Assembly: GCF_030463565.1 (NCBI RefSeq)
Contig: NC_134644.1
Coordinates: 150,685,967 to 150,749,966, forward strand
DNA length: 64,000 nt
Direction: 5' to 3'
Source of the DNA: Pelecanus crispus
Lineage: Eukaryota; Chordata; Aves; Pelecaniformes; Pelecanidae
Shown here: one piece after another, positions 38,971 to 50,500 of the stretch
How the letters are laid out: each line of letters starts with the position of its first letter
Numbering within the stretch: the stretch's first letter is position 1
The notes under the pieces: generated by a model
Seen by the model: only the letters and a program-made list of their open reading frames with translations
The model's database searches: none
What the model was told of the DNA's origin: nothing
Program-made: the position numbers and the translations under genes

Positions 38971-41900
38971 CGAAAAACAATTACATTTAGTATTTTCAGA
39001 TGGAAAATTTGTGCTTGTATAAATTAAGATTGTCTCTTTTTTTGGGGGGGTACATATTGTACAATCTATAGCGTGAACTCATCTCTGGATATCTTTTTGT
39101 TAAGTGACTATCTTTTTTTGATTAAGATAAGTAACAGTTCAACATATGTGGTTACTTAAGAAATTCCTCAGGATCTTTAGTGGAGTCTTTTGGGATAAGA
39201 TGTGAAATCAGCCGTTGTCATTCATGACAAAGATCCCACATAATTTTTCCAAAGAGTTAGGCATGCCAGCGAGAGTGGATAAGCACGGGTGATTGTATTT
39301 TGCCCATGCACTTTCCATCTGAAATTTGGATCCGAGCTGGGACTTTTGCTTTTCTTGCCCTCAGCTGCTATCTGGTGTTGCTTTGCATTTAGTAACTTAC
39401 ACCTGTAGCCAGGCCAGGAGAGATACGTGAACTTAATTAACTTGCTTTGCTTCACAGAAGGATGAGGTTATTGTTGGCGAAATCCTGCTCGCCTTAATCA
39501 AAGGACTAAACCCGAGCCCCGGCGAAGCTGTTGAGGATTGCTTGCGTGGGGTACCTGCAGGATGAGACCTGAGATCCAGCCTCTCCCCCTCCCAGGTAAG
39601 GCTTCTCAAAGGAGATTTATCACATGGCAAACCTGGAATTTGTTCTCCCTTTCACCCGGCACTACAGCTCCGTTTGTGTTCAACTATTAGTGATACTAAA
39701 GCTATCCGAGGTAGATGACACAATTTCTGTACAAGAGACAAGTAGTTCAACCAGGCCTACCCGAAACTCCCTGCCTCAGACCCTCTGAGCCCCGATGCTC
39801 CCTTCCCTGGGGCTTTAACCCCACGTGTGGGACCTGCGGGCTGAGCCGGGCTGCTGCAGAAAGGGCAGCTCCTTCCCCGTGCTGGCAGGGTGGGACAGTG
39901 TCCGGCGCCGCCGGTTAGTGCTGGTGCTCCTGCAAGTGTTTCAGGACGTTAGGAACTGGACCAGCTGTATTGTCATAGTCTGGTCCGAGAGGTGAGCCAG
40001 CATTTAAGGCCTTTTTGGGTGTTTCCTTTGGATGTGAGATTGATGATAATTCTCTGGTGCAATCCTGTTTATTTATGAAGAATAAACAGAGTCTGCTTTC
40101 CTGAACCCAAGGAGGGACCGGCAGCAGCACGCAATGTCTGCCCAGAATCCCTGGCCAGCCCTTCCAGAGAGTTTTCTGCTGAGACGGAGCTCTGCTCTTT
40201 GCTTTCCTCCCTGGCTCTGCAGTCAGCACTCACTCAGCTTTGCCCCAGCTGCTGTCTCTCCTAACACACAGATTTTGTGGACCTTTCTCTCCGTTGCCTG
40301 TACACTTTGTGTCGTCTGCACCGGGAGAGGTAGGGTTCCCACACACCACGGGTGCATGGGCCATGCAACCCAAGGAGACCAGAGCTTCCATGTGTCTCCC
40401 TCCTCCACAAAAATGCTGTGAACCTGAATAAACTGGGACAGCGTCATCACATTATGGCCATACCCTCCCATTCCGGGCACAGGTACGACAGAGCTGCCCT
40501 TGGCGTGTGTACCCTGGCAGCCTGCCCTTCCCAAACGCTCGGCAGAAAGCTGAGTGGCAAGTGCCACCTAACTGTCCAAATAAATAGCTCCTTTTGCTAG
40601 ATACACATGTACCATGGCCTTTTGAGCTCAAGTGTGTATCCCATCTTGCTCGTGATGAACAGACAATATCGGAAAGGCTTGAAAATGCGAGTGCTGACAG
40701 TAAGCACTGAGGCGAGGGTGAACCGTAAGTTGGACTCGGCTAAAGTCAGTGGTTGCTCTGTGAGCAAACACGGAAACAGAGCCAAGAGAGTGAAATGCTC
40801 AGCTTTTATTCCTTCCTCCACATATAATGTTCTCTCTCACCAAATGCTTTCTGCAAATGGAGTCCTGGTATGTCTTGGCCATTCTCTGTATGTAAATGTA
40901 CTATTGCAGTGTGTAGCTGCCTCCGCACGTATGCTTTCATCATTGTATTGCTTTCATCCTTTTTTGGGGAATAACTATGTTACTTGTTACTATTATCAAC
41001 AGTTTGCACTGTTAACATTCTATTATACCTCCATAAAATCTAATAATAATTTCATGTTTATAATATATAGCTCTACACCCCCAATCTGAATTTATGTATG
41101 TATGACCAAACATTATTTTTTTTGCTCTCTAGATGAAGCATTTTCTAAGATTTTAGAAAGTTGTTTTTTTACATCAGCATGCTGTACAAAGCCCCCACAG
41201 CAGCTAGATATTGCAGGGACTGCCAGGCAGCCCTATGGCAATAGGATGTTGCCTTGTGCTGCTGTCTTTTGTGATACAGCATCAATATTACCTGGTTCTT
41301 CATTGGCATAGTCCTTCCACACCTACCTTGGCAGAGAGTTATCTTCCCACCTTCTGCCTCTACATTTATGATCTGTTGTGTTATGGTTATGACCAAATAC
41401 ATCTGGTTGATGTATTTGCAGTTTCAGTTATATACATAAGGTGTTTCACAGTGTGATGAGAACTTGTAATTTCAATTTGTGTAGCTTTTAGTGTATGCAG
41501 AAATAACACGCTTCTGCATGGATCTCCTATTTTTTAAATATTGTAGCCTTTTTAGTCTGTTGCTCAGAGTAAACACTGGCCTCTGTATATCCATCCTGCT
41601 CTCCATCTGGTGTTCTGAGACTGCAAGCAGTAGTAAAGGTGGGGCTACAGACATCAAAGATACTCATACGTCTTGGAACCAAGCACTGTGCTAAACTCCC
41701 TTTAATGCTTCTGTGGGAAAGTGTCTCCATATGTCATCCCATGTATTTTCTTTGCTATTTAAAGTATTGCTTAATAGTACACTAAGCTGGTGGAAAACTA
41801 TTTGCTTTGTTGGGTTAGTTCTCCTCTGGCTTAATGCAGGGCTGGGTAAGCACCAGAGACGGTGCACGGGTGCGAGTGGCACCAGGAGCAGCTGGGGTGG

Positions 41901-44020
41901 AAGGAAGAGGGACTGGAGCAGGCAGTGGGGCTTCCATTGCTGGGAAGAGGTTATCAGCCCAGCTGAGGGGAGAAATCCTTGGCTGGCTGGGAGGTGTTGA
42001 GGTGGGGATGTAACTGGACTTGCATTTCATCAATTGCATGAACTCCCTGTGAGTAAGTGGGGTCTGTACCTGGGAAGTACTTTCAGACCTCTCCTACCCC
42101 CATCTCCTTAGCTTGAGTCCTACTCCTTTTGGACTGCTCTTCCCAACTTCATGCTTTCTCTCTCTTCTCCTCAGCAATTAGAGCACCCTTCTGCAATCCT
42201 GTCCTCTCATTTCTTGTCTTCTCTCTGTCTTCTTGTGATCCTCTCAGCTCTGTAACCACTCTTTTAACAAGTCCCCTGGAAAATCCTTCTTATGCTCCCC
42301 TACTGATTTTCAAAGGAATCTTTCAGGTTTTGACTTTGATCTCCTTCCCTGGTTTCTCTACACTTCATCTCTGGACCACCTCTTCCAGAAACAGCAATGC
42401 AGAAGTCACTACTGCACTAGTAATTCACGGACATACTGTGCATCTCCTGCCTCGTCCTTCTGCCTTTCACTTTCATTGCCTGCTTTCAAACAAAAGAATT
42501 TAATCCTTAAGTCTGTGCCACCACACAGCCAGGAATGTGGAAGTCATGAGACCAGAAGGACAGTCACTCCTTTAGTCTATTTGTTTCTCTGGACTTTTAA
42601 GTCAACTTCCTTCAGAATCTTGACTTTTTAAATTTGGGTTTATTGTTCCCCCCTCATTTATAACTACAGATCAAATGTGTTGTAAGACTTTGTCCTTCTT
42701 AGAGCTGTTATTTCTTTTCCATTCCAGCACATGGTGACATCTGTTGTGTCTTTTCAGCTTCTGCAGCTTTGGAGAGGCAGAGTCCAACAGATTCCCTCTC
42801 AGCTGTTCTTTGACACCATTTGGGCTACTGTGCTATCTTGGCTGCTGCCCTACTGCTGCAAGACGCCCTGAGCAAGAAATCTTGTTGAGAGGTGGGTCCT
42901 TCAAAAAGAATGTGATAAGACTGACAAGACTGTCTTTCAACTCACAGTCTAGTTATCACTAGATTAACTATTTTACCTGTGTTATAGCAGTGGTCAGGAG
43001 CCCTACTCTTACATTAGGACTTCTCTTGTACAAGAGAGGGTTACATTAGTGAAAGTCTTTGTGGGCAAACTATTCAGTTCAGCCCTAAATCTCTCCTCTC
43101 TGCTTTCATCTCTGTCTTCCTGCAAGATGTAATCAGTGCAGGAGGCTGTTCACATGAACGCACTTGGTACAACCCTGCCTGCGTGTTGCACAGTTATGTC
43201 CTTTACATCAGTGGCTGCACTCAATCCCACGTGCACTTTTTTATTACAGTATCCCAGGAGGAAAAGTTAGAAGCCTTCAAATACAGTGTTTTTATGGGAA
43301 TAAAGGTGATTTTTCAAAGCTGACTTTTAAATAGAAGGTAGAAAATTTCAATGCTTCTGCTAGTGTTTAACTGTAATATGGCATTGATATGGAGGCTACA
43401 TGACCAAATGGTAATGAACACCAATCCTAAAGGATGTGTGTGGCCAGCAGTTGCAGTTATTCTGAGGGCTTTTTCTAAATCTTCCTCTTCATGAACCGCG
43501 CATGACTCAAGCTTGTCATACAGGAAACTGTTTTTTCTCTCCACCCAGTTATATTATTTATAATATAAAATATATGTTATATTTTAATATAAAAATATAT
43601 AATTATATTTTCCAAAGACCTGCACTTATGGAAAAATACTTTTGACCATACAGAAACTGAGTGCCCACTACCCCACTACCTGTTATCCAAATGATCTCAT
43701 AGCATTTGAGTCTGAAAAAATCAGGTCTCACACCTCCTCATGAGGCAGCCTGGTACTGCGATATGAGAACCGTTCTGCATTTGGGAAGGTTGAAGAAGAA
43801 GGGATTTGAGCAAGCTAACTCTGTACATTCAGGACTAGAAAAATGCTAGTCCATAAATTAAAACTTTTCAGAGGAATCAAGTTCTACTCACTTTGTTGGA
43901 AGTGCATCTTTCTTTCTAGCCAAAGGAATGAGCATGGTCAATCCCTCTACATTTAGTTTTCTGGGTTTGAAAATTCAAATACAAGAGAAAGTCGCTTTCT
44001 GACTCTTCTACCGAGGGACC
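38971..44020. other. Intergenic sequence, no supported gene
   Basis: Several ORFs of 70-160 codons without recognisable domains. AT-rich dinucleotide-like sequence is at 43548-43610. Nothing else was recognised. Confidence 0.4.
43548..43610. repeat. AT-rich low-complexity repeat
   Basis: Degenerate TATAATAT/TATATTTTAATATA units with partial dyad symmetry over about 60 nt. Confidence 0.75.
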
Positions 44021-44027
44021 CATTTTC

Positions 44028-44095
44028 CTGCACTGATTTGAGCGGGGTTGTACCAGCGTAAGTGAGGATAGCACTTGACTTGACCCTGTGTTCAT
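44028..44095. repeat. Probable ancient short repeat fragment
   Basis: It contains CACTGATTTGAG, GTTGTACCAGCGTAAGTGAG and later AGCACTTGAC. These resemble the 'gtttacaccagggtaagtgag' type of old sauropsid repeat. The assignment rests on remembered similarity. Confidence 0.35.
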
Positions 44096-44652
44096 GCTTA
44101 TATTATTGCCCCTATTCACAGAGTGGAAACTTACTGGATTTTTTCCATTAGGAGGAGAAATTGATGATAGGAGTCAGGAATGTCTTTTATTTACAAAGCA
44201 TGTACTCAGAATCTTGTTTCTCTGAATGCGGTAGAAACAAACAACAGGCACTTTTCTTACTCAAAGTTTCCAAGTTTGCTTCTGTAGCGCAACGTGTTCC
44301 CTGTAGAGCCATGCTGCTCCGCTTTGGGCCCCTTGCAGGACTGCTTCTCTGGCTGCTGTTTCTTATGGACAGTGAGACACGTACATGCACACACCTCCCC
44401 CATCTAACCAGACGGCTTCCGAACCTCCACATGCCACAGCGGATTCTGCTTGAGCTCAGCCTACTTCTGCTCGGGCTCTGGCACAATTCATGTGGCATCT
44501 TCTGTTGTCTCCAGCCTCCTACTCCTGAAAGGACTAACTTGCTCTTTTCACTTAGTTCAAAGGATGGACACCTGCATTAGCTTTACTGAGGTAGGTGACT
44601 GTAGATTAAAAAAATCCACTGCCATGAAAATTCCATATAGATACAACCCATA

Positions 44653-44698
44653 TGTGCACACGCACACGCATGCACATACATGCACGCACACACACAGC
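44653..44698 (+). repeat. Degenerate (CA)n microsatellite
   Basis: Alternating CA/CG/TG dinucleotides (GTGCACACGCACACGCATGC and onward). Confidence 0.8.
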
Positions 44699-45614
44699 TT
44701 CTGAGCCTTTGGAACAGCTGAGTAACTTGTAGTATAACAGAATTACAAAATTGTTTCATAGTTGTCTAAGTAATTTACAATTCTCAGTTCCTTTATTGTA
44801 GGCAAGCTTTCACACTAGTTTTACAACAGCACAGCTTATCTCATATCTGTGGCATGAACTTTTGTCAAAGGAAAATAAATAAATGACGGCAAAAAATTTT
44901 GACAGTTAAGTATCATTTCTGAATGCCTGCAACAAGACAATGTTCTCACATTTCAAACAAGTGCTAATTTTTACAGTATTGAGCCAGTCACTCTTTAGCT
45001 CTGCTAATCACATTTTGATAGGAAGGTGAAGCATATAATGCCAGAAAGACATTTTTCCTCCCATGAAAAAAATTCCCCAAGCATTTCAAACTAAAACGGT
45101 GGAGACTAAGGGCAGGCACAGTTACACTGCACTGTATTTCTCAGCTCACAGTCTTAAAGCTCTTTTCCATCTTGAGTAATATTTACTTGTAGCAAAGAAT
45201 GTTAGAATAGTTTAATTGCAAGTGAAGCTAAAAGCAGTCTCTCATCAGAACCCATTGTGCAAAAAATGGAAAGCTGATGGAAGCAAAATATTCTCATGGA
45301 GTTGTAGCTTTGCAGTGTTTCCACACTTTCTTCCCAGGATAAACAGCTTATAACCTGATGTGCACAAAGGTTCCCTTTTTCTTTGATGTCTACAATTCCC
45401 TGATCTCTGTAATTTACGTATTTTCATATGGAAAATCGATCAGATTAATTCCATTTTAGGTACATATACACTATTCTGAAACAATTTAAAAAATATGAGT
45501 AGGGTGTGATAAGCATTACATTTATCACATTTACATCAAATAAGAGACTAGCTAATAGTTTATGAAATGGATTCTTTGACCCTGATGTTGGGCCAATAAG
45601 AAAGAGAAGTTTTC
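44699..45614. other. Intergenic, nothing recognised
   Basis: AT-rich; only short ORFs and no visible repeats. Confidence 0.45.
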
Positions 45615-45890
45615 AGTGACTCTTTTCATATGTTTATTGGATGTACATATTGCTTGTATTTGTCAATAGCATTGAAAGCTATGACTAGATAGGACAAAAT
45701 AAACATTTTTAAACATGAACAGACTGCATTAGTAGCAGTGGAATGCATTTAGTTAACTAAAGACATTGTCCTCAGGCACTAGAGAGATCGTAATTACAGT
45801 TGCAACTCCACCTTCTGGCTTATTTTGCTCTGAGGAGTCCAAGACTTCAGATTCTTTATTTTGAATAAATGTGGATACTTCCTTCAGGGT
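45615..45890 (-). CDS. Candidate 3' terminal exon of an unidentified minus-strand gene (coding 45753-45890)
   Basis: On the minus strand a strong acceptor (TTTTTCCTTTTTCAG, ending at 45891) is followed by 45 open codons. They begin TLKEVSTFIQNKESE and end ITISLVPEDNVFS, then a TAA stop at 45755-45753. An AATAAA (plus-strand TTTATT, 45633-45638) lies about 115 nt after the stop, a normal terminal-exon layout. The peptide is charged and soluble-looking, with no Cys or Trp, unlike most chance ORFs here. I do not recognise the protein and found no convincing upstream exons, so it could be chance. Confidence 0.3.
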
Positions 45891-48800
45891 CTGAAAAAGG
45901 AAAAATTGACAGCTACATTCCAAAGAAAGCTTAGCTGGATGGAAAATAACTGCTTGCAATACTAATGTGCTCTTTGTTTAGTGGCGCAAATCAGTATCAT
46001 CTCTTTAAAAGTGTGTAACTAGGATAAATATTGGATATGAGACCAAAGAGTTCTGTTCATTTCATGAGTTAAAGATTTCCATATGAAAATAAGTGTATAT
46101 GTGTGAAATCTTTTTTTGAACAACCTTCAACAAATTTGTGGGAAAAATACAGTGGAAAGCTCTTCTAGCCAGTGGCATTTGGGCTACTTCAAAGAAACAC
46201 TCTGGGAACACTAAGATAAATGAATCAGATGGAGATGGAGAGTGAAAAACCAGCTACATCCTTGATTAATTTTGTTCTGTGATATCAAAGAGTCTCAACT
46301 TTTCCATAGTTCTTTCCTTATTTGTAAAGCTAGGATACTGCTACAGACAATCTTCTATACTAAAGACAGTATTTTTAACATGTACTATTACTCTTTGCCA
46401 CATCTGTCTATAGCAATTAATTTTTCATTTACTCTTAATGGCTTCAGAACAACATCCAAACTCTTATGTTCTTGGTCAGAAGTATTTTAAGCATGTAGCT
46501 CTCTTTTAAGAAAGGAATCATACACAGATTTGGTGATAAACATCTTTCTGCATCCTTAGAAATCAATAGGGACTGAGAGTCAGACATGGGATTTAACGGA
46601 AAAAGTTATAACCCTGTGTAAAGACAAGCACCAGCAGTGGAACAGTGATAAATGAAGCTGTTCAGGCTCCCTGGCATGTTGATTCTGTGGAGTACATTTT
46701 ACTGAAACAGTTTCCATATCATGTTTGGCCACATGAATGTTCAGCGGTGGAGGCCAAATCCTGTCCTCAATCCAATCTCTGCAGTTCCCTTCAACCATGT
46801 TGCAGCTTTCATCTGTTTTCTTGCATCAGATTCTTTCACGGGAGTTCAGCTGTGCCAAGCATCTTGAAGTTGTATTACCAAGAATGTTTCAAGCACAAAT
46901 CTCTTAGCCTCATCACTGAAGACAAGCGCCTTTGCCCAAGTGCAGAAAGGGTTGCTTTGCCCTAAATCCAAGGCAAACCTGGCAGTTTTGCACCACTTTG
47001 AGCTGAGATCTTGGCCTTTAAAGCTATGGTATAAACATAGGTGTTGAACCAAAGTAGGGTTTGGACTTTGGGAGAGGAATCAGCATCAGTAGGAATCTGT
47101 GAAATGTTTCCAGGTGAAGAGAACAGTCTCCAGTGTGTCCCCAGACTGGCCTGTCTGCAGGGCTTGGGAAAAACAGCACCTTAATTTTCTCCATTACAAC
47201 CCACATTCGCAGACTGAAATTATAGCTGTGCCTTGGTTTGATCGCTGTTTCCACCGCCTCCCTCCCCGGGGTGTCAACCCTTTCTCCTTTCCTTCTGAGC
47301 AGAAATGAATGGCAGGGCAGGGAAGCTTTTGTTAGTCTCAGCTCAGGGCTGGCTGGGGCACTAATGGGCCAACCAAAGCGTCAAGACCTCCCTGGAAGAG
47401 AAAGGAGTACGGGAAAAAACCCTGTGAGGAGCAAAGGCAAAGAAGGGCAGGAGGGCGAGGGTTGAGGGCTCATGGGCAGATCAGGAAGGTAGCAGGGGAC
47501 CACAATGAGCAGAGGACCCCCAAAAATGCCCACCAGGCTGCAAGTGTCTGCGTCACCACTCAGTCCTTCACATTTCCTTAGCTAGCATGCTGCACCTTGA
47601 CAAAAAGCCTCTCCTGCCACTTTCCCCCACGCTCCTCTTCCTCACCCTGCCGGTCAGCACATGCCTGAGGGACATCCCCTTTGCTCCTGTCCTGCTCTCC
47701 TGGCAAAGTGCCCGGTTTGGCTCCAGGGAGGGCTGCTTTCCTCTCCCCGCTAGCCCCAGCGCAGCTTGCATCTGAAAATGACCCTGACTGAAAGTAAAGA
47801 GGAGAGAAGATGTGTTTTCGCAATGCTACTGTGTTATAAATCCTAGCGTAGACAAGCCAATGCAGGAACACTGCCTTGCCGGTGCTGGGACATTTACCGG
47901 GGAATGGATTGGCTTTTGGGGTGCTCAAGCATGTTCCTAGCTGAAATCTCATCTAAGAGAAGCTTCAGGCTAGAGATAGGAGTGGGTGGAGGAGGGAAGG
48001 AGGGAAGCCTCGGAGAAAAAGCAGCTGATGGCCAACAGCGAGGAAATGAGGAAGGTATTGTCTCTTTCTCTACTGAGAATGGGACCATTTCATTTGAAGA
48101 AGAAACATCTGAGAAAAAATTTTAAAATACTGTCTCAGAACAGCTAGGACTAGCAGACATCATTCAGGGGAAATCTGTCTTTAAATTCCAGGCACTGGAA
48201 CTGTATTTCTATTGTGTTTGAACCAATTCAGTCAACCCCAGTTAATTTCCATTGTTGAGGGAGTCTAAAAGAGGCAGAAAACAAAACAAAAAAAACCCCA
48301 AAACCAAAGTCTACTGGAGAGATATGCTGAGAAAGAAAAGAACATTTTGAGAGGAGGAAAAAAAAAAGTGGAGAATTGACAGGAAGAATAGAAAATGTAG
48401 CTAGTGAAGTAATTTTTTGGTAATTTTTTTCTGTAGAGATTTTGTCCTTAGACTATTGTAACCATCCACCTGTACAGTAACTATAAAATACACACTGGAC
48501 ATAACAAACTAATCTTCTGACTTTTCTTTGCGTCACCTCTATGGGGAAAATGCCTATCTGACATGTTGTCATATCTCTTTGCGTTTTAAACCTGTCCAAA
48601 ATGAAAAAGTGAAGCAGTTTGTTTGAGTTGCAGAAGGGGTTTTGGCTTACTCCCCATGAAAATATGATTATAAATTCCTCCTGCATTTACTGTTGGCATA
48701 TTATAAACAATTGAGTCTACTGATTACTGGGTTATATAAGAATTCTTGTGTTATTTGAGACTTAATACATCAGGCGCTGTATAAAAGTGACATACGTATT

Positions 48801-50204
48801 TTTTAACATCTACAATCCAAACTAAAAGGAACTTTTTCTGTTCTGTGGGATTTGTATTGCTAGCTGGGGGAGGAGGAAAGAAAACTGTGGGAGTTCTTGC
48901 CTCATACTCCCAAGCTGATTGCTTTCAGTGCAATTTTTACCCATTTGCAGCTGGGCTGTGAGTATTCCTGCTCTGTGACAGTGATGTCCCCATCCAGATA
49001 TTCAAAATGTCAGTGTCCTTATTTAAACCTCTGGGGTTCAGTCTCTGCATTTGATTCAAGATTTTGAAAGTCCTGGCATCTATCCTGATGCTTTTTGAAT
49101 TGTAGGGCATGAAAGAAACTGCATTTTGATCATCCCATTTTACCTTAGTTGTGGCATGCCACATTATCTGTCACAGATGGGAAAAAAACATGTGAATGAA
49201 TGTAATCCGTTTATCGGTTTATGGTCACAAAGTCCTCAAGGGAGTGTTCCAAATCCAGAAGGCCGGATTTGGTATTTCAGTGAGTTAGCAGAAAGACATA
49301 GCTTCCTATTAACTATATGCCTAGCAGTGCTTAAATTTTCGGTAAAGTCATCAAAGGTGCAGAGCAGCACATATAAAAGTATTCTTATCAGACATTTTTA
49401 GAAATAATTGATTTTTTTTTTTGGAAAAAACTTTCTGAGATATTAAAAATGCAAATGTAGAAGAGATTATCTGTGTGGGGATGACCCAGCTGAAGAACAT
49501 ATTTTCACAAAACAATACTGCCCCATCCTATGTAATACATAGCTCTATGCATTCTTTTGTTTTCTATCAGTGTTCGGTAGTATTTGTCCTATTCTGATGT
49601 ATTCTTACAAACTGTGTATTTTTGCCTATTACTGATATACCAGGGCAAACCTGAACCTTAGGTATTTGGGTAAGTGAGAGTCAGGGTGTTGTAAATTTGC
49701 TTTTTCTGCAAGTTGCTCATAGGTTAAAAGCTTTCTTTAAAGAAAAAGTAAAGCATGGGCAGTTACAGCAAAATGGACTCCATTGTCCCTTAAGTTTGCT
49801 TCAGCTTGATCATGAAAGGATCCTTGATATTAGTAAGACACATAATCTGAGTGAACCAGCAGTCTTCATTCTTTCAGTTTGGCTTGTCAATTGTGGAACC
49901 AGTTTTTCTGATATAGAGACATTTTCCTAGTCAGAAAGCTGTGGAGACCATCACATTAATTTGCTGGAGCCATGAAGCATCCAGCAGTATTTGGAGCTCT
50001 CCAGGTCACACTGGATTCCCAAGAAACTCCAAGCGCATAAGGTGTTTAGAATGGATCATAGATCCCATTTGGTAAAATGTGCAAGTGAGGCATAATGTGT
50101 AACTTATTAAACTGATAGCTCAGGAATTGATTACTCATTGGAAAGAGGCTCATACAGCAAAGTAAGAACATACTGAAGAAGACTGCTATTAAATGGATTT
50201 CTAC
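45891..50204. other. Intergenic or intronic sequence, no supported gene
   Basis: Short ORFs only. It would be intronic if the minus-strand terminal exon to its left is real. A GGCCAAATCCTG motif at 46752-46763 may mark another old repeat fragment. 47.2-47.9 kb is locally richer in GC. Confidence 0.4.
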
Positions 50205-50500
50205 AGGCAGGCTGTGTGGTCCACAATGTTAAAAGAAGAAGCAGGAAATCCTGGGTTCCACCTTTGATTCCACTATCAGCTATTTAACAGCATTGTTTAT
50301 TAATATAATCATTATTTGTACAACAGTGTCACTTAGAAGCTCTAAATACGGGACCCCAGCTGAGTCATTTCATCTCCAGGGTTCAGTTTCCCTATCTCAT
50401 AGTAATAGTTTAGAGCCATGTTGTTAGGAAGACTTAGCAATGTTTGCTGAGCACTTTGAAGAAATGAAGCAATGTATTAAGGTATAAGGAGGGTTGTTAT
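50205..50500 (+). repeat. Ancient MIR-like SINE
   Basis: In order: an ATCCTGGGTTCCACCTTTGA block, a CACTATCAGCTATTTAAC block, GGTTCAGTTTCCCTATCTCA, a TAATAG segment, TGTTGTTAGGAAGACTTAGC and a GAGCACTTTGAAGAA block. This follows the MIR order (cctgggttcaaatcc, cactaactagctgt, cagtttcctcatctg, ttgtgaggatta, aagcgctt). It is interrupted and highly divergent. Confidence 0.55.

Noticed and set aside
44161..44580. 139-codon plus ORF with a Leu-rich hydrophobic stretch
   Set aside because: Looked like a membrane or signal segment, but there is no family match and a competing minus ORF; likely chance.
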